A DNA stretch of 64,000 nucleotides from Eleusine coracana subsp. coracana (GCA_032690845.1 CM064421.1:37128963-37192962), one strand, 5' to 3'. Counted from the stretch's first letter, positions 22,025 through 35,028 are shown. Program-made: numbers and translations. The notes: generated by a model from the letters alone, not told the origin.

Positions 22025-25000
22025 ATCGTTCGCTCTCGTCTCAGATCGATCATACCGCGGCAAAAGAGAGAGAAAGAGCACAGAGAGGAAACACCTCTAC
22101 ACTTTCTACTTGATTTGCACACCCATGCATGCGTTTCTTTAGTTCAGCTTCAGCTCTCTGCTCTCTCGGACGCTTGTTTGGGTGTCCGGATGTAATATTG
22201 CTTCCTGTTTTTTTCAGCTTTAATTAAGCTTGGTGCTGAACTCATCATTAGTGGGAAGCAAGAACCAGATGTCACGTAATTTCATATTGCTGGAATAGTG
22301 AAACTCGTTGTTGGTTAATAACTAGATATATAAATGAACTTATTTGGTGCATGGGCTAGACAGAGTGGAGAAAATAGAGGTCAGCTGTCAAGTGTCGATC
22401 AGACATTTGACAGGGACGGCGAAATAAGAGCGTCCTCTCATTAGTCATTAGTCATTAGTCATTAGTCATTACTAGTAGTTCATTGCAAGTAGACTCTCGA
22501 TCATGCTTCGCTAAATTCAGGATGCCAAGCCATGACACGACCTGCCCAAGCTTTGGTCGGGTCGCTTGAACTGCATATGGGCCTGACACCAGGCTTCTGT
22601 CAATTCGTTAGAACAAGAAAAGCAGGCTTCTGTCATGTCATGTTTAAAGGCGTTTTTGGGACTCACGCGTATGGATTCACAAAAGCAGTTTTCTTTACAC
22701 TACTTTAACATAATTCAATAACAATAAACAATAGATAGATTCCTATCAAAGAGAAATGAAGTTAACTCCCGTACCAAACCCATTTTGCTACTTTGACTTC
22801 AGCTAAACTTGAGCCAGATCTTCTTATTAACTGACAAGTTAAATGTAATATACATGGGGTTCAGTATCAACAGCTAAAGTATCTGCCCATTTCAACACCC
22901 CAAAACAATATCTGCAAGAGCAAAAAACATATCTAAGGAGTTTGTTTTCCTTTCAGTTTCGTGCCATCCAAATTCCAACACATTTCTTAATTACCAGGAT
23001 TTCTCGAAAAGGTGAAAACAAAAATTGTTCATAAAAATGAAATCTGAATGCAACCCATTATATTGTACATTCTAGAGTATAAAGATTATTCAAGTTTAGC
23101 TCTGCATTGTTTCCATTCCCTTCTTTGAACATATTCCCTCAGTCTCTGAAAACTGGATTGCATGCTCATGCACAAGCTCAATAATAAAGAAATTAGTTTT
23201 ACGGAACTTATTATTGTCGACATGGTCAAATACAGGTGTCTTACTGTGTATCATGTTTTAGTTGATTTTATTAAAGCATATAAAATACGTTGAGAAGAGG
23301 GAAGCGCATATGAGAAAAGTTATGTTTGTTCTTCACTGTAAAGACGGCAATCATTGATGCTTTCAACTCCTGTCATATACTATCATATAGTAATATAGAA
23401 TTAAGTTTCTTGTGATGTCTGTATTATTAACGAGGATGCAAAGTGACATCTTTTTTGTTATGTTTTGATTAATTTCCATGCTTCTGCATTAATTGAATGT
23501 GTACATCCTATATCAGATTACAAAGTATACGTGATGGAGGGTATATAACTTTAGTATTTCTGGAAATAACTTTAACCAATTTAGTTGACATTTTCATTAG
23601 TTTTCAATTTAAGCCATCAAAAGGAAAATGGACTTTATGATTATTCTCTTTTCATCTGATGGAATCGTAGTGGTCCTAATAATCATATATATACCTAAGA
23701 CAGATCTAAAACAAATTAATACAATACATGCAGTCCTACCAAAAGAAAATTTAGCTCCATTCGTTTTTCAGTGAAGTCACTAAATTAAGTTCATATTATG
23801 TTTTCCGCAGGCAAAAGTATCGAAGTAATCGTGGAATTTACAAATAGTACATACAGTGCGCCAATTCTTGCCTGTAGATTATGCAGGTCTTGTTTTTCTT
23901 CCGTGGAAACAAATGCAAGCTAGCAAAATCTAGTAGGTGTGTTCGTCCTCAATTATACATATGATGGTACACGAGCTCGATCAGCACTGTCTCTGTACTG
24001 TTTCAGTGTCGGGTCAGATATATGATTTACACGCATGCAGTACACCCTGGACATCGTCTCAGTTTCTAGTACCTTTGATTTAGCTCATCTGACCGTGCAA
24101 ATATAGTTTTGGATGAATCCAGAGCTTATTAATTAGTCTGTTTGTTATTTATCTTATTAGCTATATTAGCACAAAGTTATACGGTTGTGTAGAGATATTT
24201 GTAGCAATATCATTAGACCTGCACCAAATCTATAGACATGTTGGGCCTGTTGACTCCATGTTGCATGCATGAATTTAAAGGCGCTGGATCTTCTAGATCT
24301 CTACTAGATGGCGCAGCAAGCTAGGAAAACCTCAAAGAAAAAAGGTTACAATCATAAAAAGGAGTAGTTTGGACGACAGACCACAACTTCAATGATGAGA
24401 ATTCGATCAATTGCATGCCAGTAGAAGTTACTTAATCAGTTAGTAGGTAGAGATAATAAATCCACATATATATAGCTAGGATTCTCTGCAAGACAAAATG
24501 CTCTAGATCCTCTAGCTATGTAGGAGATGTGTCCCATCAGGAAGAGTTTCAATAAAAGGAGTCAAACAAAATAGTAAGCTAATTGGATTTCCACGTGTGG
24601 ACATGAATCAATCAGCTGTCTCTCAATATGTTGGGTAGCTCCTATATTCCTTGTAGCATATTTTCTTTTGCGGCATGACAAATCTGAACTTATCTGCAGA
24701 GACTGCTAGCTGCAGGAAGAAAGAGAACCGGAGAAGAAGAGAAGGCCAGTCCAAACAAAAATAGATGCACATAACCACACCAAGGATTATTTTCTATCAA
24801 ATTAATCAGATTTCTACACTGATTAATAGATCTATTTAATTATCAATGAACTTCTTCCCAGTCTCCCACATAAAACCCTCCTGAATTATTTCCACCAGAG
24901 ACCATTGCTCTGAAAATTGCACATATAGTATTACCCAACAAGCTCGTCATGATCAGGAATTGATGAGGACACACATATATATGTCTATGATGAATGTTTA

Positions 25001-25051
25001 TATATCTTGTGAGATGATGTTTCTGCACTACTAGCAGCAGTTTCTCAGGTC
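22025..25051. other. 3-kb interval between convergent LBD genes
   Basis: Holds the 3' untranslated regions of both genes and AT-rich DNA with no supported frame or transposon ends. A CATTAGT tandem repeat lies at 22439-22471. Confidence 0.5.
22439..22471. repeat. 7-bp tandem repeat (CATTAGT)4.7
   Basis: Four full and one partial copy, about 415 bases past the LBD stop codon. Likely polymorphic. Confidence 0.9.
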
Positions 25052-25883
25052 TTACGAGCGGTGGTTCAGGTAAGCGTAGGCGACGCTCTGCAGGTCCTCG
25101 CAGTCTTGGTACCCGGACGACGACCTCCACCCGCTCTCCTCCGCCCCGAACGACGACGACTCCGCCGCTGCCTCGTAGGCCATGGCCTGCTGGCCGTCGT
25201 CGGACTCCTCCAGAGCGTGGTAGAGCGACTGCTCCATGTAGTCTGACTCCAGCAGCGCGGTTATGGACTCGTGGCCGCCATTGCTGTACGGCTGCGCGGC
25301 CGGCGCCCCCGCAGAGCCGCCGCCTCCATTATTGCTGATGTTGCTGTACCACGAGTAGCCGTACCCTAGCTGCTCCGCCGCGCTGCCGCCCATGTATCCC
25401 TTGGCGTCCTCGTGCACGCCCTGCCCCTGCGCCGCCTGCGCCTTGAGTGACGCCAGCTGCGCCTGAAGCGTCATCACCTGATCAATCACGACGACATAGA
25501 TCAGTAACCCATTCCCATTCTACGGCCGCGCACGAAATTACTAATTAAGTAAGAGATCGATCGATCCATTTTTCCATAGAGAGGGAGGTGGAGATTGTAG
25601 GCACCTGCTGCTGGAGGGCGAAGATGTGGGCGACGCATCCGTAGATTGGGTCGCGGAGCCGCGCCTGCGCCTCGTAGGAGATTGTGACGGCGGCCTCGGG
25701 GCGGTCGGCGAGCGGCAGGTGGGCGAGGAGCTTGGACACGTTGCTGGCGCCGAAAACCTTGTGGATCGCGGCGAAGTGCGCAGCCCCCTGCTCGTGGCAG
25801 AAGTAGGGCGCGAACACGCAGCCGCGCACGCACTTGCGGCGCAGGAACTTGCACGCCCCGCACGGAGACCCGAATCCCGTCAT
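25052..25883 (-). CDS. CRL1: crown-root LBD regulator, CRL1/ARL1 (rice) and RTCS (maize) orthologue
   Basis: Two exons on the minus strand: 25883-25605 and 25477-25052, split by a 127-bp intron after the QQQ of the LOB domain (CAGCAG|GTGCC ... GATCAG|GTG). The 234 residues begin MTGFGSPCGACKFLRRKC. They carry the zinc block, the GAS block (HFAAIHKVFGASNVSKLL) and the leucine-zipper-like LQAQLASLKAQ, and end in a conserved YQDCEDLQSVAYAYLN motif. As I recall them, rice CRL1 (259 aa) and maize RTCS (244 aa) share both ends. This factor acts in the nucleus downstream of auxin response factors to start crown and shoot-borne roots. A TGTCTC auxin response element lies 219 bases upstream. The C-terminal half is acidic, a probable activation region. 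Confidence 0.95.
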
Positions 25884-26019
25884 CTTCTCTGATCCTTGTT
25901 CACTTGATCGGTGAGTATTTCTCTGCGCGTTTCTCTGCTTATTGCCTCTCTGGCACGGTGATGAGTCTCTCAAGTCTCAGCTACCGGCGGTGATGAGGAT
26001 GGGCCGGGGTGCAACGACG

Positions 26020-26027
26020 CTTATATG
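26020..26027 (-). promoter_or_regulatory. TATA-like element of the CRL1 orthologue
   Basis: CATATAAG on the minus strand, 137 bases upstream of the ATG at 25883. Confidence 0.5.
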
Positions 26028-26101
26028 GAGAGGAGGGGAGAGGAGCGCGAGGAGATGGAAGGGTTAGAGGATTAGGGCCTGGAGAATAAACAAATCGGGC
26101 G

Positions 26102-26107
26102 TGTCTC
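26102..26107 (+). promoter_or_regulatory. auxin response element (TGTCTC)
   Basis: The canonical hexamer lies 219 bases upstream of the CRL1-type ATG. In rice, an auxin response factor binds such an element in the CRL1 promoter (established for the orthologue). Here it is inferred from position and sequence. Confidence 0.6.
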
Positions 26108-28620
26108 CCCAATGGGCAACCGGCTCCATTATTTTGAGCTTCCAATCGCGCTCGCCCCTTGCAGCTAAATTTTATGCCCACTAATTTGTCACACACTGCA
26201 TGGGGCACCCCTATACTAGACTACTAGCAGGAGTACTTGGGCAAAGGACACAATGGGACTCTGGGAAGGGGAGACGCGATCAATCATTGATAATCTTTTG
26301 CTTAAGGGTTTTGGGTTTGGTCTAATACTTTTGTTTAGTTTTTCTGTGCCTGCTCATGCGCCCCCATTTCTTTTGTGTGCAGTTGGGCTTGGCTGCTGCG
26401 AGACTAGCGAGCACAGTTTAGTTGATAATTTGGGGATAATTGGGTTTTTTATTTTTTGTGTTTGTCCTAGTACATACATTCACACATCACCTTGCCATGG
26501 CTGGCACCAAAATACAGACAAGGAGTTGTCGTTGCTCTTTCTCATCCGTTCATTTTTTCCCCCTTTTCTCTTTTGATACACACAGAGAGAGAGAGAGAGA
26601 GAGCTAGAGAGAGAGAGGGAGGAAAAGCAAACAAACAACGAATGATGGGAAAGAACTAGTTTCGGTGTCACATCTTCCATTAATTGCCTGAAAAAATAAA
26701 TATATTGATTTTGCTTTTGGTTTGCAGGTACGTATGTCGTCCACCGTACAACCCCCAATGAAAAGAAATTAACACTTGGTATTTGGATACCAATTCGACT
26801 CTTTAAATATGTTTCGAAAAAGTCATTTGTATCAAGGCGAAAAAAATGATGAAGAAAGATTGAAACAGGGCAGCAGAACTTCTGAAACTCTGCTGCCTCT
26901 GTCGCAGATGATGTTCACAGGAGTTAAATTAACAGGCTTTCGCGCCTTCCACTGACCCTGAAGACAGTTTGCTCCACCAATTAGAACTGACCGATGTTAT
27001 TATGTTATTAAACTTTAGAAGGATGGTCCTGAGCCTCTAGGCTATGCTTCTTAGTGATTATTCCCAAACTAGCATATCCAGCGTCGCTGGTTATTGGAAT
27101 GTAAATAAACAATAGTCTACTGCATCCTAGACTCGTAGGCTCTTGTAATTACTACAACAAAGATGGAAAGGAATAAGTACCTCATTTGTTCCTCTTGCTT
27201 TCTATAGGTCCCAATCTGGTGGACTTGTGGACCTGGTCACTCTTCTCACTGAATAGTTATCCCACAGGCCACTTATATATGCACTGAACAATTCTCAACA
27301 GATCACGAATTTAAAGAATAATATAAACCACGCAACCAAAGGTCAGAACATGTTTTCTTCTGTGCTGAGTTTGATGGAGCTTGAGATAGTGTTTCTCTCG
27401 TCTCCGCTTGTTTTTAGTATTTATTTATTTTTACTTATAATTTTTCAGGTACCAACATATGTTTTCCATATATAGTAACAAAACTGCCGTTTTGCATATA
27501 GTTCTCAGTTGTCAAGACCACATGTGTTCCGGAAACATAAGCTAGCTGAACAAATCATATATGCATGGGTCTCTTTTTAATTTTCTTGAACGAACGCCCG
27601 TACCTTACGATGTTCTCATGATGAAGTATGTGGATTTCTCTGAAATCGCTAGGTAGGTTTGTCACAAACACCCATAGGAAGTACTTCACCACGCAACCTG
27701 GTTGGATCTATCCTTGTAGTACACTAGCTTTTACATGTTTGTTTGCTTCGGTGTCACGTCAAGCTCATCATGCATAGTATAGGAAGAGGTGGCGAAAAAT
27801 AGTGAAATGGAAAGGTTCCCCAGGAGCTTCTTTTTGGTGCAGCTTAATTTGGTCCCACAATGACCAGTAATGCGAAACTCTTTCCCATTGTTTATTATCC
27901 CGCAAATTTGTTCATCCTCTGGGGATTGGTGCTAATCTGTCGCGCCTTGGAAACTGGGAGAGCCAAACGAATTGGTTTCTCTTTTTTAAACAAATCTGGT
28001 GCGGGAGATAGTATTTCATTTATTCATTGGTTTGTCACTCTTTCGTGCTATTTCTAGTTTCTACACGACCAGGAATGAATTTGATGTAGTAAGGAATCAG
28101 ATTGAATAAAGAAGATACCAGAACAATCTGCAATACGGTACGTAGCAGTGCAGCATTTGGAATGACCTGTAACTGAAACTATATAGACACAGCATTGTGG
28201 TAACACTTCTGCGAAAATTCCGACCTCCCATATTTAACCAAATCAAAGGGTAATCAAGACAAATCAGAGCACGGGCATCTAGGAAGAGGCCGGAGGGAAA
28301 CAGTGCCGAGACGGTGCAGCGCTGATGACCGGTGAGCCCCAGCAGCAGAAAGGGACAAGCAGGCCCGGAAACCTTTGAAGGCCGCAAGCGGTTGTTGCCT
28401 CTTCGGAATGCTGCCTGCTTCCCGATGCCTGTCATTTCCTCCCCCTCCCTCATCCAACCAATCAATCTTCCGGCAACGTGAATCCCATGTGATACAGTGA
28501 TAGACGAGCCAGCAACTTTACCTTGCTCCTGAATGAATTCTGATCGAGGATGGCTTCACCGATCTCCACTGAACTTTTCTCGGGGAAAGCCCATTTTCCT
28601 GTCACCTCGTCCTATCTTGG
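26108..28620. other. intergenic, no supported gene
   Basis: Upstream of the CRL1-type gene. Contains an (AG)n stretch at 26584-26617. The reading frames present are short and unlike known proteins. Confidence 0.5.
26584..26617. repeat. interrupted (AG)n microsatellite
   Basis: Ten AG units, a CT interruption, then further AG units, about 700 bases upstream of the CRL1-type start. Confidence 0.9.
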
Positions 28621-28628
28621 GTTGCTAG

Positions 28629-28825
28629 CAGGGTTTTAAGAACCGGCTAAAACCGGTCGGTTATCCCGGTTAATCAGAGAACTGGTCGGCCGCTAACCGG
28701 TCGGTTTTGTCCGACTAACCGTAACTAGTTACTGTAGTTAAATGGTTAGTCGGTCGATTCTCCGGTTAACCAGCCGGTTTTCAGTTAAATTGAGCAAGCC
28801 GGTTTTACCGATTTTTTGAACCCTG
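28629..28825. mobile_element. hAT-type MITE, 197 bp
   Basis: Ends CAGGGTT ... AACCCTG are perfect inverted repeats, extended imperfectly inward (AAGAACCGG against CCGATTTTTTG). An exact 8-bp target duplication GTTGCTAG flanks it at 28621-28628 and 28826-28833. The interior is packed with AACCGG/CCGGTT words. No coding capacity; it would have moved with a hAT transposase from elsewhere. Confidence 0.93.
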
Positions 28826-28840
28826 GTTGCTAGAGTATTA

Positions 28841-29068
28841 CTCTCTCAGTCCCTTAAATATAAGGATTCGTTGACTTTCAGATATCACGTTTGACTATTT
28901 ATCTTTTTTGAAAATATAATAATAAATAAATTATGTTTAAAATATATCTAATAATAAAATACTTTATAATAAAATAAATAATATTTTTACAAAATTTTTA
29001 AATAAGACGAGTAGTCAAACATAATGTCTAAAAGTCAACAAATATTTACATTTATGGGATGAAGGGAG
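28841..29068. mobile_element. Stowaway-type MITE, 228 bp
   Basis: TA target duplications at 28839-28840 and 29069-29070 flank inverted ends CTCTCTCAGTCCC ... GGGATGAAGGGAG, a variant of the grass Stowaway CTCCCTCCGTCCC end. AT-rich interior. It starts 5 bases after the hAT MITE's duplication. Confidence 0.9.
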
Positions 29069-29070
29069 TA

Positions 29071-31228
29071 CTGCCTTTTAGAATTCCACTATATCCATCC
29101 TGCCTAACGCCCAACAATCTGCCTCCTGCGTTCCTTTCTATTGCACCTGTCGCAAGGTTACATATGAAAAACCCTGTTCATGTATCCAACTTTTCTCCTG
29201 ATTCTTTCTACCTTAATTTAAGGGCCGATAAGCTCCTAGCATTTCGTTTTTTTAAAACGTTATGTTCATAAAAAATCCAAACAATGGCATAATCAGATAA
29301 GAGAAAGTACACTGCACAGAAGAATCACTGAACAGTGAGGAGGCACAGTGCTGAAAGAATGGAAAATTAAATGAATGGGGCCTGTGCTTTACATGATCAG
29401 GGTAAGCTACTAGCCGATGAAAATCCAAATGATATTCCATCAGTCCTCCGAATTTAGGACATGTTTTAGAAACTCGCGCTAATGCGTGGCGTTTAGCACT
29501 TTGACGTGCCCGTTCTGGGGCCCAATTAAGCGGCCGGGAAACCAAGAGAGAAGTGGGGCTAAAAACTACCAAAAAAGACTTTGAGGAGGTTGGCGTTTTG
29601 GCACCGCGTGCATTGTGCTCATGCAGATGAGGAACAGGGAAAGGACATGTTCCAAGTATTCCTGGGGACTAGCAGTTTAAGTGCTTTTGCACTGGCAGGG
29701 AGCTCAGTGGTGGGTCTCGTTGCCGGCTTGCTCTCCCACAAGTTACATGGAATGAACAGTGGTGACCTCACCCATATGGTTCCGGCCGGCACACATATGA
29801 AAAAGCTCATACCAAATACCAATGGAAGATTAGGTTTGCTGTGTATGTTATGTAGATTCAGAGGCCATGTCGTGCAGCACTAGCGAGCTACTGCACTACT
29901 TGTTTAGCTTTTCAAAACTCAATCTAGTCCTTTTCTTATCCACATGTGTTTGCTGTAATATATGTTTATGTCGCTAAAATGTGTGTTTGCTTTGAAATAC
30001 AGGAATGAGTAATAAGGAAGATTTTTTTTTAAAAAAAAAACTCCTTGCAAGTTACAACTTGGTTTCTCCAAATTCCTCACCTCCAAACCATGCATCCACA
30101 GCTAATCAGTATTAGTTGTCGCCAATTGTCAGAGAAGTCAGAAAGGTTTCACTTGAAGACTCATTTTTTTTTCCCTTAGAGCAACCGCTCAAACACCCTT
30201 GACTGGGCAAAGCTTTTCCGTTACTTGCTGAGATGACTGAATTTTTTCCGTGTTGCGATGAGACTGCCAGCGGCGTGTGGTTTGTCCTCCAGAGATATGA
30301 ACGTTGCTTCAACTCGTTTGCCAGGAAATGCGGTAGAACGACACTGCCTCTGCCTGCAAATATTCTCCACACGAGCGAACAGGTCGCGCACGTATATACT
30401 CGAAAGCGACTCGTCGTCAGTCTAAGGCCCAATAGTACGCTAACACAGTGCCCTTATTAGCTTTATTATTACTCCATTACCGTGTAGCTGATGTAAGTTT
30501 CTGTTCAACAACGTGTGATGCATAGTGGCGGTGATAATTCTGCAGCGTTTTTGCATAGTAGAGACATGGGGGCTGGTATAGACAGCGACCTTCTTTGACC
30601 AAAAGCGTGCTTACATAAAAAAAAACCTTCTGAGTTTGCAATGCTGGATCTCTTATTAGTGTGCTACATCACTCCAGTTCATCAGCTACAAATGGTTTCC
30701 TTTTGTAAAAGAAAGATATATTATATATACAACAATCATGAGTTGGGAGAACATGTTCGATCGTCATCTCCAATACTGGTCAAAGAAATGGGGAATTAGA
30801 AGCCGCTGATTAACCCATCGGAAGGGTTTAACAAGCTAATAGGGCTGAGGGAGCGTCGTCACAGCTCACATGGCATGCATAAGCTCGCAAGGCGCCAAAT
30901 GGTTGGGGTGTCTGGTCAAATTTGGCCGCGTCCGTGGAACGGCCGGTCGGTGGTCCAAGATAACCGTAACCCGTGTACGAATTAAGATCGAGTTAGTATA
31001 TCGCACATAACCGGGGGATCGCACGTGTGGGGCCGCGGCACGTGCCCACATCATTGCCGGCTTCACCCTACTCCTCCAATTAGGTTTCTTACGAATTTAT
31101 TTTGTGCAGCCGTTTGCCTGTTATATATGTTAATCTACTATGTATTCCTTGCAAGTTATTTTAAAGTTGGTGAATATATATAGTAGCTTCTTGTGTGGCG
31201 TGATCTGGCAGGTTTATGTAAAATTTTC
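29071..31228. other. intergenic, no supported gene
   Basis: Frames of 100 and 75 codons (29581-29883, 30233-30460) resemble no family I know and lack gene context. Confidence 0.5.
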
Positions 31229-31230
31229 TA

Positions 31231-31440
31231 CTCCCTCTGTTCTAAATTAGATGACGTTTTAATTTCGGGCACAAGAATTAAGGAGAGATAAAAAAGTTAG
31301 TTGCATAAAAAACCAGAAAGAGAGATATAGAGATAATGATGTATTCGAAAAAAGAAAAGGTGCATTAAGATACAAGAGTGTTTTATAATTTGAGAAAATT
31401 TGAGAAAGTTAAAGTGTCATATAATTTAGAACGGAGTGGG
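31231..31440. mobile_element. Stowaway-type MITE, 210 bp
   Basis: TA duplications (31229-31230, 31441-31442) flank inverted ends CTCCCTCTGTTCTAAATTA ... TAATTTAGAACGGAGTGGG. Confidence 0.92.
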
Positions 31441-31442
31441 TA

Positions 31443-32734
31443 ATGATGATGGCCATTGCAGCTTCTTCACTAAGCAGCACAATGGAGCCAAAATGTTGGT
31501 CTTCAGAATCCATGCCGCTGCAGCTGTTTTGTGCATTGTGCGTATAACTTTCGCCGCGAAAGATGAGACAAGGACATCAAGCATTATGGCTGCTGTCTAT
31601 GAACACTGAACACTGTTTCTGTGATCTCTAGGACTAGGAGATTCACTGATAACATTTTGTTTGTCTGTTTGTTTCTGAATGCATGGACTGCCACTGCCGA
31701 AATGCGATGCATCGGAATTCAGATATCCCAACTGTCATACAGTTTGGACTTTTGAAGTCTTAGCATAGGAAATAGATTTGTCGGTGTGACCGTGTGCCTT
31801 GGACGGATAAATGAATAGCGTCTACGTGGATCCAGCTTGCGGAGTGGCGAGTTGTATCCGTCCTGTTGATATTCTCTAGCCCAGTCAGCCTGAAACATGG
31901 AAGAAACTCTTGATCACAGTGATGCCATTCCAAACAATACTGAACTACTTAAACATCCAGAACTCATTGTTCTGCGGCTCCGCTTTCGATAATTTTTTGT
32001 TCCATTCTAAGCCGTTCATCTACATCAGCAGAATGTAGCTCTAGCCTCTGCAAGACTGCAACCGATTTCAGCAAATTGACTGGAGTGTTAAGTCTTTCTC
32101 CCAGACCATTCAGTCCCTTGTCACTATACAATCTAACATGAACCAAGCCTTATGTTCTAAATAACATTTCTGATATGTCGTGTGTGCTTTTCTCAGAATT
32201 CTTAATCGACAACATGGCTAACGCCTCTCAGAATAACATGTTCACCATTGAAAACGCCCTGTGCTCAAGCCTTTTGCATCCAGCTTCCTTGAACTACGAG
32301 GTATAGAAATAGCACCCGACTTCATGGTCTCAGTTTCATGCTTCTCTTGAGCCGGGGCTGGCAAGAAAGCGCAGGCAGACGAACAGTCTCGATCGGATGA
32401 TCAGTGCGCACGCGACGTAGCGTCTGGAGACGAGGGGTCGGGGACAGGGTAGGCCACACGAGCGCGCCCTGCCCGACGGTCGCGGGACACGACGCAATCA
32501 CGTCGCTTTCTCCATTCCAAACAAGGTTTCTTTAACTCATTCTGGTTTTGTTTCGTGCTGAATAAGCGTGGGAGCAGCTGAGCGCGGGGACAGATCTTCC
32601 ACCCCGCCTCTAAATTTATCTCAAACAAAACAAAACATATAATTATTAAACACGCAAGATGATCGGTCATTCGATTTGTTGCAGCGGCTTGTAGTACTAT
32701 ATTTGACGCTGCAATTTGCATGACTCGCGAGCCA
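31443..32734. other. intergenic, no supported gene
   Basis: No coding similarity or transposon ends recognised. Confidence 0.5.
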
Positions 32735-32736
32735 TA

Positions 32737-32947
32737 CTCCCTTCGTTTCAAAATTATTGTCGTCATTAACTTTTTTCGTTAGCTTTTTATTCAAATATAA
32801 AAAGTTATAAGTTATATTTAAATTTTGTTTAGTAATTAAATAAATCATGAGAAAATATATAATATTTTTTAAATTTTTTTAAATAAGATGAATAGTTAAA
32901 GATAGCAAAAAAAGTCAATGACGATAACAATTTTAAAACGGAGGGAG
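32737..32947. mobile_element. Stowaway-type MITE, 211 bp
   Basis: TA duplications (32735-32736, 32948-32949) flank inverted ends CTCCCTTCGTTTCAAAATTA ... TTTTAAAACGGAGGGAG. Confidence 0.93.
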
Positions 32948-33074
32948 TATATTAGTTACAAAATATAGGTAATAGATTTTTTTTTTGAGAGAGGTCGCAA
33001 CTCGCAAGATAACAAGTGCTCGAGTCACTTCATGCTGTGCGCCACGTCCAATGGAAGCGAGGGTTCATGACAAG

Positions 33075-33743
33075 CAGGGATGAAAGCGGTCGGAAACGAT
33101 CAGAAGAAGGCTTAATTATTTTTGCTTTCATATTTTTTTCTCGAAAGCGAAATCGATAATAGTATTGACGGAAATGAATACGGCGTCGGTATTTCGGTAA
33201 AGTCAGAAATAATATTATTGCAACTAAAACGGAAGGTATCGATCGGGAATTGATATTAACAATCGGAAACATGAATCGTGAAGTATGACACTGATAAAAC
33301 AGGAAAATTGGAATTGTCATGCTTGCATCTCAAGGAAGACACAAGAGCTATAATAAATTGGCTGTAGCGTATTGATTATTAAATAACTATATGTACATGT
33401 ATGAAAAATTGCATTTGCAAAATTAGAAAATAGACAAAATTTATGTTAAGAAATTTATGATTTGTTTCAGGCTAGAAGAATTAATTATCTTTTAGAGAGA
33501 TTTGCTATAATCAAAATACTGAATACAGTAATTACCTACATTACTCTACGGTAATTTCCACGTTAAAATAGAAATTTGCGGAAACGATCGGAAGACTTCG
33601 AAATTGTTTTCATTACCACTTTCACGAATTTTTACCATTTTTGCTTTCACTATTTTAAAATATCATTTTTACGTGTTACGGTCGATAAACTGCAAAAACA
33701 AGTATCAGTAAATCAATAATTACCATTTTTGCTTTCATCCCTA
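33075..33743. mobile_element. Ds-like non-autonomous hAT element, 669 bp
   Basis: The ends are CAGGGATGAAA and TTTCATCCCTA, the same 11-bp imperfect inverted repeats as maize Ac/Ds, including the mismatched outermost base. Flanking 8-mers ATGACAAG (33067-33074) and GTGACAAG (33744-33751) match at 7 of 8 positions, as a slightly aged 8-bp target duplication. Subterminal GCGGTCGGAAACGATC and AAAACGG words resemble Ac transposase binding motifs. No transposase frame is present, so mobility would depend on an Ac-type element elsewhere. Confidence 0.93.
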
Positions 33744-33751
33744 GTGACAAG

Positions 33752-34318
33752 GACTCTCCAGTTTCGTGCCATTAGGCCGTGGCGAGCAGGGGAGCATTTT
33801 TTCTTAATAAATTAGAAACTAAATAAAGCTTGAGGTACGTTGGCCGCTATGGAGTTTGGACGTATTAGAGGACCAGGGGCTTGAGCCTTGACCGACCGGC
33901 CATTTGGACTCTGGTGGAGTCCGGGCTTGTTGGTGAAACTACCGGTCGAATCATGTCGCTTTTCGCCGTGAAACACTCGGCATTTATTCCAGTTCGTATA
34001 CCACATCACGTGCATTGGAGTTGGCACGATCGAGCAAAGGATGATATACACTGCAAGAGCGTGTTGGTCCGTTGGAGTAGTTTGGAAGGAATGTGCCTAG
34101 GAACGGTGGGGAATAATTGGGACAGGATCCCTACTTGTGTAGAGTTTGACGGACTTGGCTTGCTCACGTCCACATAACGAAGTGTTTGCTGTGTCTGATT
34201 TGGACTTGCAGCTCCAATTTTTGTCTGATGTATAAAACACGGTGAAAAAACTTTCAGAATTGTGATAGTGGCGTCCTCTTCACGGTGTGATGAATCAATC
34301 TTCATGTAACCATGTTCA
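33752..34318. other. intergenic, no supported gene
   Basis: Unique sequence between the Ds-like element and the next small element. Short overlapping frames only. Confidence 0.5.
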
Positions 34319-34448
34319 GGGCTTGTTCGGTCCCTTGCCAGTTGCCACATGAATTAGAGGGGGGTTGGATCCTTTACAAATCAGGCGTGCATTTAATCCT
34401 CCTCACTCCACTCCAATACTCTTCAAAACCACACTAACCGAACAAACC
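34319..34448. mobile_element. possible small MITE, 130 bp
   Basis: Inverted ends GGGCTTGTTCGGT and AACCGAACAAACC are typical of abundant grass MITEs. No clear target duplication was found, so the class is uncertain. Confidence 0.5.
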
Positions 34449-35028
34449 ATCGACTACTATGAATTAAGTTCTGCTATCCAGCACTGGCGGAGAGTGGCAG
34501 CCAACCGTTCTTGTCCGCTACCCTGCCTTGATTTTTTATCTGCAATCCGCAACATGCATGACAGTCAGCTGAAAGATGTGGGCGTTCTTTATACAAAAGC
34601 AATTTAAATGAAGACAGGGAAACATATGGTTGCAAATTATAGCAAACCATGTTCAGAGGATGGTCAGAGGATGCGCTTAGGTTCACAAAAGCATCATATG
34701 ATCTGGTGACAATTATATAAGAAAAAAGAATCCCAATCATTTAATCAGTGGATATTTCTTGCACTGCTAACAAGGCCAGCGCAAGACAATCAAATAGAGA
34801 ACATTAGTCATTTGCAACCTAAGTTCCAACAAACCAATAGCAAGTACATAATGGTACATTCTAGTCGCCTATCCCACCGTTCAGCCTTTGTTCGGGCCGT
34901 GCCCTGCAAAATGGAATCTGATACATATAAGTGCCGCATGATGGCATTGCCACCACAGCTTTGCTTCAAAATAAACCGTATCCTGACACCGCCAGAGACC
35001 CCTAGGGCCACAACTATCTAAGGAGGCT

